Positions 23,271-32,443 of a DNA stretch of 64,000 nucleotides are shown piece by piece. The stretch is from NCBI GenBank assembly GCA_016295355.1, contig JAEDLK010000004.1:1-64000 (forward strand). Reading direction: 5' to 3'. Numbering within the stretch: position 1 is the first letter of the stretch; each line of letters starts with the position of its first letter. The notes below the pieces were generated by a model. The model saw only the letters and a program-made list of their open reading frames with translations, was not told the DNA's origin and ran no database searches. The DNA is from Clostridiaceae bacterium (GTDB lineage: Bacteria > Bacillota > Clostridia > Oscillospirales > Acutalibacteraceae). A program made the translations under genes and the position numbers.

Positions 23271-24142
23271 CAGAGCGTCTTTCCGATTTACGAAAATCGG
23301 TGGAGCTGGCCTTGCTGGCGGCACTAAAAGGAGAAGAAAAGGCTTACGGTACGGTTGTGAAAGCAATGAATTACAGCTTGTTGGCAGGGGGTAAACGCAT
23401 CCGGCCGGTGATTCTGTTGCTCTTTTTTGAACTGTGCGGCGGTAAAGCACAAGAAGCAATGCCGTTCGCCGCGGCACTTGAGATGATACATACCTATTCA
23501 CTGATTCATGATGATTTGCCGTGCATGGATAACGATGATTTCCGTCGGGGTCGGCCATCCAATCATGTTTGCTTTGGGGAGGATATGGCGCTTTTGGCCG
23601 GTGACGGTCTGCTGACACAAGCCTTTGGCCAGGCTGTTTCCTGCCGTTTTATACCGACCGACCGTGTGGTAAAAGCCATTGGTATATTGGCCGAGAGAGC
23701 AGGATATCACGGCATGATCGGCGGACAGGTCATTGACCTTGAAAGTGAGAACAAACCGATTGACGAAGAGACAATCACGCTGTTAAACGAGCTGAAAACC
23801 GGATGCCTATTGCAGGCGGCGGCTGAGATCGGCTGTGTGTTGGCCGGTGCGGATGAATCTTTGGTGAAGGCGGCCGGTGTATACGGTCAAAAGGTCGGTT
23901 TGGCGTTCCAATTAGTGGACGATTTATTGGATATTCGTGCCGATGCTTCGGTTTTGGGTAAGCCGACCGGCAGTGATGCGAAAAACGGGAAATCAACCTT
24001 TGTGTCCCTTTACGGGGAAGAATGCTGTCGCCTGACGGCCGATCGGTTGACAAACGAGGCATTGGATTGCTTAAAGGTTTTCCCGGGGGATATCCGTGCT
24101 TTGAGCGAACTGACAAAGGATTTGTTAATCCGTAGTTATTGA
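23267..24142 (+). CDS. ispA: Geranyl/farnesyl diphosphate synthase
   Basis: Chain-elongating prenyltransferase making geranyl and farnesyl diphosphate from IPP and DMAPP, feeding undecaprenyl and quinone synthesis. It is 291 residues and fully helical. The first Asp-rich motif is DDLPCMD (82-88) and the second DDLLD (218-222), with GGKRIRP (41-47) binding IPP. The insertion of two residues in the first motif is typical for bacterial short-chain FPP synthases. It overlaps xseB by 4 nt and precedes dxs, so the isoprenoid supply genes are together. Confidence 0.93.
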   Translation: MTERLSDLRKSVELALLAALKGEEKAYGTVVKAMNYSLLAGGKRIRPVILLLFFELCGGKAQEAMPFAAALEMIHTYSLIHDDLPCMDNDDFRRGRPSNHVCFGEDMALLAGDGLLTQAFGQAVSCRFIPTDRVVKAIGILAERAGYHGMIGGQVIDLESENKPIDEETITLLNELKTGCLLQAAAEIGCVLAGADESLVKAAGVYGQKVGLAFQLVDDLLDIRADASVLGKPTGSDAKNGKSTFVSLYGEECCRLTADRLTNEALDCLKVFPGDIRALSELTKDLLIRSY

Positions 24143-24154
24143 GGATGAAATAGA

Positions 24155-25990
24155 TTGAAGGATGAACTGTTAAGGGGAATTGCTTCGCCGGACGATGTTA
24201 AAAAATTACCGCCGGAGCAGCTCTGTGAATTGTGCAGTGAAATACGGGATTGTCTGATTACCACCGTTTCCCAAAACGGCGGTCATTTGGCGTCGAGCCT
24301 AGGGGCGGTCGAGCTGACAGTGGCTTTGCACCGTTCGTTTTCGTCGCCGACCGATGCCATTTTGTTTGATGTTGGGCATCAAAGCTATACGCATAAACTC
24401 TTGACGGGTCGGTATGATTGCTTTTCGACCTTGCGTCAGGAAAACGGGTTGTCCGGTTTTATGCGGCCGGATGAATCACAGCACGACCCGTTTATAACCG
24501 GTCACAGCAGCAACTCAATTTCAGCGGCCTACGGCATCTACAAGGCTAAGGCACTCAGGGGCGAGCCGGGTACGGCGGTCGCGGTCATCGGCGACGGCGC
24601 AATGACCGGCGGTATGGCGTATGAGGCACTCAACAACGCCGGCAGTGAAAAAAGCAAGTTTATTGTGGTGCTTAACGATAACAAAATGTCCATTTCCCGC
24701 AATGTGGGCGCCATGGCAAAGTATTTGAATCGCATTCGTTCAAGGGTTGGGTATCATTCCTTTAAGAATTGGCTCAATCGTTTTTTGAACAAAGTACCGC
24801 TGTTCGGCAAGCCGTTGCGCGATAGGCTGTTTTCGTCCAAAACCATGCTCAAAAACGCTATTTATCACAGTAATATTTTTGAGGGACTGGGCTTTAACTA
24901 CTTCGGGCCGGTAGATGGGCATGATATTAAGGCAATGGAGAATCTGTTTTCCATAGCCAAAAACCAAAACCGTCCGGCCCTGATTCATGTGGTTACGGTT
25001 AAGGGCAAGGGCTATCCCTTTGCGGAAAGTCAACCCAATCTGTATCATGGCGTGTCGGCCTTTGATGTCCAAAGCGGTACAAGCGGTCACAGCGATGAAG
25101 ATTATTCCTCTGTCGTCGGACAAACATTATGTCAAATGGCCGAATCTGATGGTACAGTGTGTGCCATTACGGCGGCCATGACCTCGGGAACGGGGCTGAC
25201 GGAGTTTGCAAGCACCTATAAAGACCGCTTTTTTGATGTCGGTATTGCCGAGGAACACGCCGTCACCTTCTCGGCTGGTTTGGCCAAGGGCGGTATGAAG
25301 CCGTATTTTGTGGTGTATTCCTCGTTTTTACAGCGTGGATTTGACCAGGTTATCCATGATGCCGCCATCGGGGGCTTTGATGTACGGCTGTGTATCGACC
25401 GTGCCGGTGTTGTCGGGGAAGACGGAGAAACGCATCAGGGCTTGTTTGATGCGGCTTATTTGTCCTTAATCCCCGGTGTGACCATTTGGTCACCGGCTTC
25501 CTTTGATGAATTAAAAGGCATGCTTTTTCGCACCCTGTCGGCCAAGGGCGTGACGGCGGTTCGTTACCCCCGTGGCGGACAAGGCGACAATGCCTGCTTT
25601 TGTGATACCGGTGCGGCCGCTGATTGGTTCTATCCCGGTCATCAAACCTTGGTGATAACTTACGGCCGCCTGTCGGGCGGCGCTTTAGAGGCAGTTCGCC
25701 AAAACGCACAGTCTAGCTTGTTAAAGCTCAATCGTATTCATCCTATCGATGATGCGCTGATAAAGGAAATTGCCACCTATGAAAGGGTTCTTTTCTTTGA
25801 AGAGGGCATCCGTGACGGCGGTATTGGTGAGCAACTGGCAACCCGACTTCTTGAGCAAAACAGCCGTTGTGCGTTTTCGCTTTACGCCATTGACCGATTT
25901 GTGCCGTGCGCGAAAACGAAAGCGGTTTTATCACATTGGGGCTTGGATCAAGAGAGCGTTATGAAGGCGTTGGAAGGGGTAAAACCGTGA
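24155..25990 (+). CDS. dxs: 1-deoxy-D-xylulose-5-phosphate synthase
   Basis: First enzyme of the MEP isoprenoid pathway, thiamine-diphosphate dependent, joining pyruvate and glyceraldehyde-3-phosphate. The 611-residue protein carries GGHLASSLGAVELT (42-55, catalytic His), the ThDP motif GDGAMTGGMAYEALNNAG (146-163), and the transketolase pyrimidine domain with DVGIAEEHAVTFSAGLA. The start is TTG 24155: GAGG lies about 10 nt upstream and no in-frame ATG fits. Slightly shorter than most Dxs (about 620-640), but no domain is missing. Confidence 0.95.
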   Translation: MKDELLRGIASPDDVKKLPPEQLCELCSEIRDCLITTVSQNGGHLASSLGAVELTVALHRSFSSPTDAILFDVGHQSYTHKLLTGRYDCFSTLRQENGLSGFMRPDESQHDPFITGHSSNSISAAYGIYKAKALRGEPGTAVAVIGDGAMTGGMAYEALNNAGSEKSKFIVVLNDNKMSISRNVGAMAKYLNRIRSRVGYHSFKNWLNRFLNKVPLFGKPLRDRLFSSKTMLKNAIYHSNIFEGLGFNYFGPVDGHDIKAMENLFSIAKNQNRPALIHVVTVKGKGYPFAESQPNLYHGVSAFDVQSGTSGHSDEDYSSVVGQTLCQMAESDGTVCAITAAMTSGTGLTEFASTYKDRFFDVGIAEEHAVTFSAGLAKGGMKPYFVVYSSFLQRGFDQVIHDAAIGGFDVRLCIDRAGVVGEDGETHQGLFDAAYLSLIPGVTIWSPASFDELKGMLFRTLSAKGVTAVRYPRGGQGDNACFCDTGAAADWFYPGHQTLVITYGRLSGGALEAVRQNAQSSLLKLNRIHPIDDALIKEIATYERVLFFEEGIRDGGIGEQLATRLLEQNSRCAFSLYAIDRFVPCAKTKAVLSHWGLDQESVMKALEGVKP

Positions 25991-26811
25991 GCGATAAAAT
26001 CAGATTGGATACCGCCGTCTTTGAGGCAGGACATTGTGAAAGCCGTGAAAAAGCCAAGGCTTTGATTATGGCAGGGCTTGTATATGTTAATCATCAAAAA
26101 TGCGATAAGCCGGGGATGACCATTCACGCCTCCGATGTTTTGGAGGTGCGAGGCGAAGGCCTCCGGTATGTCAGCCGCGGCGGTTTGAAGTTGGAAAAGG
26201 CCATCATTGCCTTTTCTCTGTCATTAGACGGCTTTGTCTGTGCCGATATCGGTGCGTCTACCGGCGGCTTTTCGGATTGTATGTTGCAAAACGGTGCAAA
26301 ACGCATTTATGCCATTGATGTCGGTTACGGTCAGTTGGCTTGGAAACTGCGCTGCGATGAACGGGTTATCAATTTGGAGCGCACTAATTTTCGGTATGTG
26401 ACTGACAACGAAGTCAAAGAACCGTTGGATTTTGCATCGGTGGATGTGTCCTTTATTTCTTTGTCGCTGATTTTACCGGTGTTGCGTCCTTTGCTTAAAC
26501 CCGATGGACGGGCGGTTTGCCTGATTAAACCGCAGTTTGAGGCCGGCCGCGAGGGTGTAGGCAAAAAGGGCGTTGTCAGAGATCGTGCGGTGCATATTGC
26601 CGTTGTGCAGAAAATTGCCGATTTAGCCCTACAGGAAGGCTTTACGATTGTAGGCATGGATTATTCACCCATCAAGGGGCCGGAGGGAAACATTGAGTAT
26701 CTGTGCTGTTTGCAAAAAAGCGAAACGCCGGAGAACCGCTGCGGTATCACACCGGAGCAGTTGGTAGAAGCTTCTTATGAGGCCATGCTGCCCGGACATA
26801 GAGATAGATGA
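25987..26811 (+). CDS. tlyA: TlyA-family rRNA 2'-O-methyltransferase
   Basis: Annotated historically as hemolysin A; the characterised family members methylate ribose in 16S/23S rRNA. It is 274 residues: an N-terminal S4 RNA-binding domain (about 1-62, RLDTAVFEAGHCESREKAKA) and a FtsJ-like SAM fold with ADIGASTGGFSDCMLQNGA, the SVDVSFISL segment and LIKPQFEAGREGVGKKGVVRD. The start is GTG 25987, overlapping the dxs stop by 4 nt, with GGAAGGGG 8 nt upstream; a longer frame to 25906 lies inside dxs. Position between dxs and nadK is the usual Firmicute one. Confidence 0.93.
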   Translation: MSDKIRLDTAVFEAGHCESREKAKALIMAGLVYVNHQKCDKPGMTIHASDVLEVRGEGLRYVSRGGLKLEKAIIAFSLSLDGFVCADIGASTGGFSDCMLQNGAKRIYAIDVGYGQLAWKLRCDERVINLERTNFRYVTDNEVKEPLDFASVDVSFISLSLILPVLRPLLKPDGRAVCLIKPQFEAGREGVGKKGVVRDRAVHIAVVQKIADLALQEGFTIVGMDYSPIKGPEGNIEYLCCLQKSETPENRCGITPEQLVEASYEAMLPGHRDR

Positions 26812-26865
26812 AAGACCATATAGAATCATGTGAACAGACTGCGAGGGGTTAGGAGGTATGAGTCG

Positions 26866-27696
26866 GTGATTGTCGGAGTGTTGCCGAATTTGGATAAAAA
26901 CGGGGCGGCTCAAATCGTGGAGCGTATGGGGAAAATCCTGCACGACAACGGAATAAAAGCCTATTTGCCGGATAGTGTTTGCGCCACCGGGTATGACCAT
27001 ATGCCCAAGGAAGATCTTTACGATGCGTGTGATGTCATGATCACCGTGGGTGGCGACGGGACCATTATTCGTTATGCTAAATTAGCAGCCATCGCCGGTA
27101 AGCCGGTGCTGGGCATCAACGCCGGACGGTTGGGCTTTTTGGCTACGCTGGAGGGAAATCAGTTACACCTGCTTTCAAAGTTGAAAAGCGGCGATTATGA
27201 AGTGGAAAACCGCATGGCGTTGCAGGTTCGGGCGGTAGAAAACGATCAAGAAGTGGGTTGTATGACTGCTTTGAATGACCTGGTTATCACCAGTGGGCTG
27301 ATTTCCCGCCTGATTGATATTCAGGCGTATGTAAAAGGTGATCCCATTTTTTATCGGGCGGACGGCTTGATTGTTTCCACGCCCACCGGTTCAACGGCCT
27401 ATTCCATGTCTGCCGGCGGACCGATTGTTGATCCGACGATTGAGAACATCATTCTAACGCCTATTTGTTCTCATTCCCTTAATGCCAAGCCAATTATTTT
27501 AAGTCCGGCAAATGAGATTTGTTTTACGGCCAACACGCCCAAACGGTGTGAAATTTATCTGTCGGTTGACGGACGGCGCACCTTGAGTGTAAAGCCGTAC
27601 ACCAAGCTGTATGTGACTAAGGCGCCGCAAAGTATTCGGTTGATTAAGCTAAACAACCATTCGTTCTACAAAACCGTTTCGGAAAAATTCAAATAG
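26866..27696 (+). CDS. nadK: NAD kinase
   Basis: Phosphorylates NAD to NADP. The 276-residue protein shows the diagnostic GGDGT (62-66) followed by the conserved LGINAGRLGFLAT. The later STPTGSTAYSMSAGGPIV segment and its C-terminal beta-sandwich complete the fold. GTG 26866 is chosen because AGGAGG lies 9 nt upstream and the protein then opens with the usual short IVGVLPNLDK strand; GTG 26830 would add 12 atypical residues. Confidence 0.95.
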   Translation: MIVGVLPNLDKNGAAQIVERMGKILHDNGIKAYLPDSVCATGYDHMPKEDLYDACDVMITVGGDGTIIRYAKLAAIAGKPVLGINAGRLGFLATLEGNQLHLLSKLKSGDYEVENRMALQVRAVENDQEVGCMTALNDLVITSGLISRLIDIQAYVKGDPIFYRADGLIVSTPTGSTAYSMSAGGPIVDPTIENIILTPICSHSLNAKPIILSPANEICFTANTPKRCEIYLSVDGRRTLSVKPYTKLYVTKAPQSIRLIKLNNHSFYKTVSEKFK

Positions 27697-27713
27697 ATGA
27701 CAGAGGTGGCAGT

Positions 27714-28175
27714 ATGAAAAATAAGCGCCAGGAAGCCCTTTTAGAATTGATTCGCAATCATGTGTGTCAAACACAGGAGGATTTACAGGAACAACTGATT
27801 GCCCGTGGTTTTGCCGTGACGCAGTCCACTGTTTCACGGGATATTAAACAGCTGCGCATCATCAAAGCATTGGATGCCAACGGTCATTATCGCTATATGG
27901 CGCCGAATACCCCGGCGCAGGCCGAAGAAAACCACAGTGGAGAGGAATACCGTTCCATGTTTGCCCGTTCAACCCTGTCGGTCGAGCAAGCTTATCATAC
28001 CATTGTGATCAAATGCTATGCCGGTATGGCTTCCGGCGTTTGTGTGGCGGTGGATAAACTGTTTGCGGATAGTATACTCGGAAGTTTGGCGGGAGATGAC
28101 ACTATTTTTATCGTCACCCGTACGCCGGAGATGGCTGAGGAGCTGTGCAAGAGTCTGAATCAACTCAAAAAGTAG
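27714..28175 (+). CDS. argR: Arginine repressor
   Basis: Hexameric arginine-sensing repressor/activator, 153 residues. The winged helix (about 1-70) has the recognition region FAVTQSTVSRDIKQLRIIK. The C-terminal oligomerisation and arginine-binding domain contains GMASGVCVAVDK and GSLAGDDTIFIVTRT, where the GDDT aspartates bind arginine. AGAGGTGG sits 6 nt before the ATG. In Firmicutes it is also found (as AhrC) between nadK and recN, as here; arg genes are elsewhere. Confidence 0.96.
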   Translation: MKNKRQEALLELIRNHVCQTQEDLQEQLIARGFAVTQSTVSRDIKQLRIIKALDANGHYRYMAPNTPAQAEENHSGEEYRSMFARSTLSVEQAYHTIVIKCYAGMASGVCVAVDKLFADSILGSLAGDDTIFIVTRTPEMAEELCKSLNQLKK

Positions 28176-28185
28176 GGTTTTGTGT

Positions 28186-29874
28186 ATGTTAGAGTATCTA
28201 CACATAGAAAATATTGCTGTTATTGAACAGACCGGTATTGATTTTCGTGAGGGGCTGAATGTGCTGACCGGTGAAACAGGCGCCGGTAAATCCATCATCA
28301 TTGATGCCATCAATGCCGTGTTGGGTGAACGAACCTCCAAGGAGTTGATTCGTGCCGGCTGTAAAAATGCCGTGGTTTCGGCGGTTTTTTCCCATGTTTC
28401 CGAAGACACAAAGGCGATTTTGTCTGAAAACGGTTTTCAAGCAGATACGGATGGCAACTTTGTCATCCAACGCACATTAAGCCAGTCTTCGGGGACTATC
28501 CGTCTAAACGGACAACCGGTTGCGTCCGGTGTGCTTCGTTCCTTTTCACACCGTTTGATTAACATACACGGACAGCACGATAATCAGGCTTTGCTTGACC
28601 CGGCTAACCACTATCATTATTTGGATATGTTGGCGGAAAACAGCGCAATTTTGCAGGCTTATCAAGAGGAATTCCGTCATTTCAATGCCCTGAGAAGCCG
28701 CTTAAAGGAACTGGATTGTGACGAGGACGAAAAGCAACGCCGTATGGATTTGCTGACTTATCAAATCAGGGAATTGGAGTCGGTCGATATTCATCCGGGC
28801 GAGTATGAAACGCTCAAAGCCAAACTGCTGTCGGCAAAAAACTGTGAGAAGCAGTTAAAACGACTTGACGACGCCTTGTTTTGTCTAAACGGCGACGATG
28901 AGCGTATTGGGGCATTATCACAGTTGGGTGAGGCAATCCATGCAATAGGGGAAGAGTCATTGCGATTGCCTAAGGACGAAACGGCAGGTTTTCTTTCTGC
29001 TGTCGAGGTTGTCCGCGCCTTTAAGGATGCCTTGCAAGACTATCGAAATGATCTGTTATCGGCAAGTGAAGACTTGGATGCCTTGCAGGATCGTGTCGAG
29101 TGTTTGCGGGATCTCATGCGTAAATACGGTGACAGTGAAGAAAAAATGCTGGCTTTCCTTGAAAACGCCAAGGAGCAGTTAGAAGCGATTGCCTTTAACG
29201 ATGAAGAAACGGCACGTCTTGAAGAGGCTTTGCAGGCTTCACAAGGGGAGCTGATTCGCCGAGCCGAGCGGCTGACGCAAAGTCGCTTAAACGCCTCGAA
29301 GGATTTTGAGAGCAAGGTCACAAGCGTGCTCGAGCAGTTGAACATGGCCGGTGTGCGACTGCAAACCGAGTTTATCAAGGGGCGTTACACCGCTCATGGT
29401 TGCGATGAGATACAATTCCTCATCGGCACCAATGCCGGGGAAGAAGTTAAACCGCTTAGCCGGATTGCTTCGGGTGGTGAATTGTCCAGAATGATGTTGG
29501 CCATCAAGAGCGTGCTTTCCGACAAGGACGATGTTGATACCTTGATTTTTGATGAAATAGATGCCGGCATCAGCGGCCGTACTGCCGACCGTGTGGGAGT
29601 TCAATTAAGACGGGTGGCAGGAAGCCGTCAGGTTATCTGTGTGACCCATTTGGCACAAATTGCCGCCACGGCCTCGCATCATTTGCTGATTGAAAAGAGC
29701 ATCCGTGACGGGCGCACCTATACCGATGTAACCGAGTTAAACGGTCAAAAACGGGTGGAAGAATTAGCTCGTATCATGGGCGGCAGCAATGTGACCGATG
29801 GAGTCAGGGAGGCGGCAGCCGAACTGTTGCATTGCCACGAAACGACCTTGTCTGAAAACGACAGGTCATCCTAA
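28186..29874 (+). CDS. recN: DNA repair protein RecN
   Basis: SMC-like ATPase acting early at double-strand breaks. It is 562 residues: an N-terminal half-ATPase with Walker A GETGAGKS near 30-37, then coiled-coil arms without a large hinge (about 160-370). The C-terminal half has the signature IASGGELSRMMLAIK, Walker B LIFDEIDAGISG and the switch VTHLAQIAA. ATG 28186 is preferred to TTG 28180 by spacing from AGGG. In many spore formers recN is followed by spoIVB and spo0A; here an HD-domain gene and a terminator follow. Confidence 0.96.
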   Translation: MLEYLHIENIAVIEQTGIDFREGLNVLTGETGAGKSIIIDAINAVLGERTSKELIRAGCKNAVVSAVFSHVSEDTKAILSENGFQADTDGNFVIQRTLSQSSGTIRLNGQPVASGVLRSFSHRLINIHGQHDNQALLDPANHYHYLDMLAENSAILQAYQEEFRHFNALRSRLKELDCDEDEKQRRMDLLTYQIRELESVDIHPGEYETLKAKLLSAKNCEKQLKRLDDALFCLNGDDERIGALSQLGEAIHAIGEESLRLPKDETAGFLSAVEVVRAFKDALQDYRNDLLSASEDLDALQDRVECLRDLMRKYGDSEEKMLAFLENAKEQLEAIAFNDEETARLEEALQASQGELIRRAERLTQSRLNASKDFESKVTSVLEQLNMAGVRLQTEFIKGRYTAHGCDEIQFLIGTNAGEEVKPLSRIASGGELSRMMLAIKSVLSDKDDVDTLIFDEIDAGISGRTADRVGVQLRRVAGSRQVICVTHLAQIAATASHHLLIEKSIRDGRTYTDVTELNGQKRVEELARIMGGSNVTDGVREAAAELLHCHETTLSENDRSS

Positions 29875-29906
29875 AAACAATCAATATGTCATAAGGAGTC
29901 AAGACT

Positions 29907-30479
29907 ATGCTAACGTTACAAAGAGCCAAGGAATTAAATGATTCACAGGTAGCCGATCCGTCATTGCGTAACCATGCGTTAAGCGTTTCAGCCGCCATGG
30001 GGGCAATGGCTGCTCACTTCGGCGCCGATGAAGAGCATTGGCGTGCTGTGGGATATTTGCACGATTACGATTATGAAAAGTATCCCACCGAGCATTTACA
30101 GCACACCGAACAGCCGCTGCGTGCGGCCGGTGTGGATGAAGAGGATATTCGAGCCATTATGGCGCACGGCTATGGACTCTGCAGTGATGTGGAACCGTTG
30201 ACCGACATGGAAAAAGCTCTCTACACGGTTGATGAACTGACCGGCATCATCAGCGCTTGTGCCCGGATGCGTCCGAATGGGTTGACCGATTTGGAAATCG
30301 GCAGTTTAATGAAGAAATTCAAGGATAAAAAATTCGCCGCTAAATGCAACCGAGATTTGATTAAAGGCGGTTGTGAACGGTTGGGTATGGAGGTTCGTGA
30401 AGTTGCCGAGCTATGCTTAGAGGGCATGCGCCCCTTCGCCGCCGAGCTTGGCTTACTTGGCACTGAGCATTCAGCATGA
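29907..30479 (+). CDS. HD-domain hydrolase
   Basis: Probable metal-dependent phosphohydrolase, 190 residues, cytoplasmic. The HD pair is H52-D53 in VGYLHDYDYEKYP, with an upstream His at 23 and downstream HTEQPLRAAGV and IMAHGYG segments that fit the HDIG-type fold. Substrate unknown. AAGGAG is 10 nt before the ATG. It is the last gene before a strong terminator and probably rides on the recN transcript. Confidence 0.8.
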   Translation: MLTLQRAKELNDSQVADPSLRNHALSVSAAMGAMAAHFGADEEHWRAVGYLHDYDYEKYPTEHLQHTEQPLRAAGVDEEDIRAIMAHGYGLCSDVEPLTDMEKALYTVDELTGIISACARMRPNGLTDLEIGSLMKKFKDKKFAAKCNRDLIKGGCERLGMEVREVAELCLEGMRPFAAELGLLGTEHSA

Positions 30480-30524
30480 TCAGCCGTCTATGAAGGATAT
30501 TTGCCGGCCTTCAAACAGATAATA

Positions 30525-30558
30525 GGGGATGTAAAAAACGACCGTTTTTTACATCCCC
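30525..30558. terminator. Bidirectional terminator between the HD gene and lysC
   Basis: Perfect 16-bp inverted repeat (GGGGATGTAAAAAACG and its complement) almost without a loop; when folded, the A/T core gives T-runs on both strands. It separates convergent genes. Confidence 0.8.
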
Positions 30559-30600
30559 TTCGTCTTGCAAAAAAGTTTGCCGGTTCTTTGGAGAACGGCA

Positions 30601-31809
30601 TTATTGGATGAACGCATCATGGACGGCCTTTACGCCGCGGTCGGCGTCCTTTGCGGCCACAATGACCGATAATTTGATTTCACCGGTGGCAATCATTTTA
30701 ATGCTGATGCCATATTCATACAAGGCTTCGAACATTTTGGCGGCCACACCGGGGTGCGATGCTATGCCGCTGCCGACCACCGAAATCTTGGCCACATCGT
30801 CGTCATGCTCTACAGCCTCGAAATTCAGAGAGTCACGCAAAGACTCAATCGCCTTGATGGCCTCGGTGCAGTCACTGCCTTTAATGGAAAACATGATGTC
30901 GGTTTTTCCGTGGCTTTCGGCCGTGTGCATAATCAAATCTACCACAATGCCGTGTTGTGCCAAGCGGTTGAAAATCTTAAAAGCAATGCCCGGGGCATCA
31001 TTTAGCCCGGTAATATAGATGGTTGAAAGGTCTGTGTCCTTTGCAACGCCTCGAATAACCATTTTTTCCATTTTCACATTCTCCTTTACAAGCGTACCGG
31101 GTTCATCCGTAAAGCTGGAACGAACCTCAAGCTCCACATTGTACTTTTTAGCCATTTCCACTGAGCGACTGTTGAGAACCTGCGCTCCCAGCGAAGCCAG
31201 CTCAAGCATTTCGTCATAGGTGATCACGGGAATTTTCTTGGCGTTTGTCACCAAACGGGGATCGGCGGTGTAAACGCCGTCAACATCGGTGTAGATCTGA
31301 CAAAGGTTGGCCTTCAAGGTAGCGGCAACGGCTACGGCACTGGTGTCGGAGCCACCACGACCGAAGGTGGTGATGTCGTCATACTGGTTGATGCCTTGGA
31401 AACCGGCAATGACTACCACATTTTTCTTGGCCAGCTCCGCCTTAATGCGATCCGGTTCTAACCGTTTGATACGGGCAAAGGTGTAGTTGGAATCGGTTTT
31501 GAAGCCGGCCTGCCAGCCCATCAGCGAAACCGCCGGACATCCCATGGCCTCTATGGCCATGGCCAGCAGGGAAGCGGAAATTTGCTCGCCGGCAGACATC
31601 AGCACATCCATTTCTCGTTTGGAAGCACCGTCCGGATTGATTTCGGCGGCTTGATTGATGAGGCGATCGGTATGATCGCCCTGTGCGGACACCACGACCA
31701 CTATATCGTGACCTTTTTTATAATCGCCGACAATCAGCTTGGCGACATGATTAAGTCTTTGGGCATCGGCGACCGAGGTGCCGCCGAACTTTTTGACAAT
31801 AAGTGACAT
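30601..31809 (-). CDS. lysC: Aspartate kinase
   Basis: First step of the lysine/threonine/methionine family: ATP-dependent phosphorylation of aspartate. The 402-residue protein opens with VKKFGGTSVADA, has the kinase core (FGRGGSDTSAVA near 150-161) and two C-terminal ACT domains (about 260-402) for feedback control, ending with the IVAAKDADRGVKAVHDAF helix. ATG 31809 follows GGGAGG by 7 nt; longer frames add an unrelated N-terminus. It may be co-transcribed with the ACT-domain gene 125 nt upstream. Confidence 0.95.
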   Translation of the reverse strand: MSLIVKKFGGTSVADAQRLNHVAKLIVGDYKKGHDIVVVVSAQGDHTDRLINQAAEINPDGASKREMDVLMSAGEQISASLLAMAIEAMGCPAVSLMGWQAGFKTDSNYTFARIKRLEPDRIKAELAKKNVVVIAGFQGINQYDDITTFGRGGSDTSAVAVAATLKANLCQIYTDVDGVYTADPRLVTNAKKIPVITYDEMLELASLGAQVLNSRSVEMAKKYNVELEVRSSFTDEPGTLVKENVKMEKMVIRGVAKDTDLSTIYITGLNDAPGIAFKIFNRLAQHGIVVDLIMHTAESHGKTDIMFSIKGSDCTEAIKAIESLRDSLNFEAVEHDDDVAKISVVGSGIASHPGVAAKMFEALYEYGISIKMIATGEIKLSVIVAAKDADRGVKAVHDAFIQ

Positions 31810-31933
31810 TCTGGTTCCTCCCGGGGAATAAAATATAGGAAGGGTAGACTTCACGGTGTACTAAATATACACCGAAAGTAAGAATCGTCCCAACTGTAAG
31901 GGGAAATCGTTTAATAATCGACCGTTTGGTTGC

Positions 31934-32365
31934 TCAAACAATCTTGATAGATAAGACACCGTCAATGCGACGCAGACTGCTGACTAAGTCCTCCAACGGC
32001 ACCGTCAGATTATCGGTTCGTACCGAAAGCGTTACGGCTGCCGTTTCATCCACGGGCAAATTTTGGTTAATGGTCAGGATATTTACGCCTTTTTTGTATA
32101 ATTTGGCTGTCAGGGCAGAGAATACTCCTGCACGGTCGCTTAACAGGGCGCTGATGTTGACAATGCGTGTGTCGTTGTTGCCTAAATAGCGAAAGACCTC
32201 GTTGCGGTATTTGTAAAAAGCGCTGCGGGAGAGGCCGACGGCCTTCACGGCTTCACTGACATTGGCAACGGAGCCGCTCGATAACAGCTCTTTGGCCTGT
32301 ACCACCCGCTCATAGACTTCCGGTAGCGCTTTGGCGTTGACTAATAAGAAATTGGATTGTTCCAT
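31934..32365 (-). CDS. ACT domain-containing protein, UPF0735 (PheB-like) family
   Basis: Small cytoplasmic protein of 143 residues. The N-terminal third is helical with a short HTH-like segment (SEAVKAVGLSRSAFYKYRN). The C-terminal half is an ACT domain (about 65-140) with DRAGVFSALTAKLYKKGVNI. In Firmicutes this family sits beside hom or lysC and is thought to sense an amino acid; its activity is not proven. The ATG at 32365 gives the usual family length; a longer frame starts at 32389. Neighbour lysC suggests a role in aspartate-family regulation. Confidence 0.85.
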   Translation of the reverse strand: MEQSNFLLVNAKALPEVYERVVQAKELLSSGSVANVSEAVKAVGLSRSAFYKYRNEVFRYLGNNDTRIVNISALLSDRAGVFSALTAKLYKKGVNILTINQNLPVDETAAVTLSVRTDNLTVPLEDLVSSLRRIDGVLSIKIV

Positions 32366-32398
32366 TAACTGTCCACCACCTGCGTACATTTTTTTACC

Positions 32399-32427
32399 AT
32401 TATAAAACAGTCCTAAATAAAAATCAA
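32399..32427 (-). promoter_or_regulatory. Promoter of the ACT-lysC pair
   Basis: On the minus strand TTGATT (32422-32427), a 17-nt spacer and a perfect TATAAT (32399-32404), about 35 nt from the start codon. It lies in the 78-nt divergent region shared with the YtvI-like gene. Confidence 0.7.
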
Positions 32428-32443
32428 TAGGAAAGTGGTGAGG

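Noticed and set aside
31840..31890. Small stem CGGTGTA/TACACCG upstream of lysC, considered as a lysine riboswitch
   Set aside because: Far too short and simple; the 124-nt gap cannot hold the roughly 170-nt lysine aptamer.
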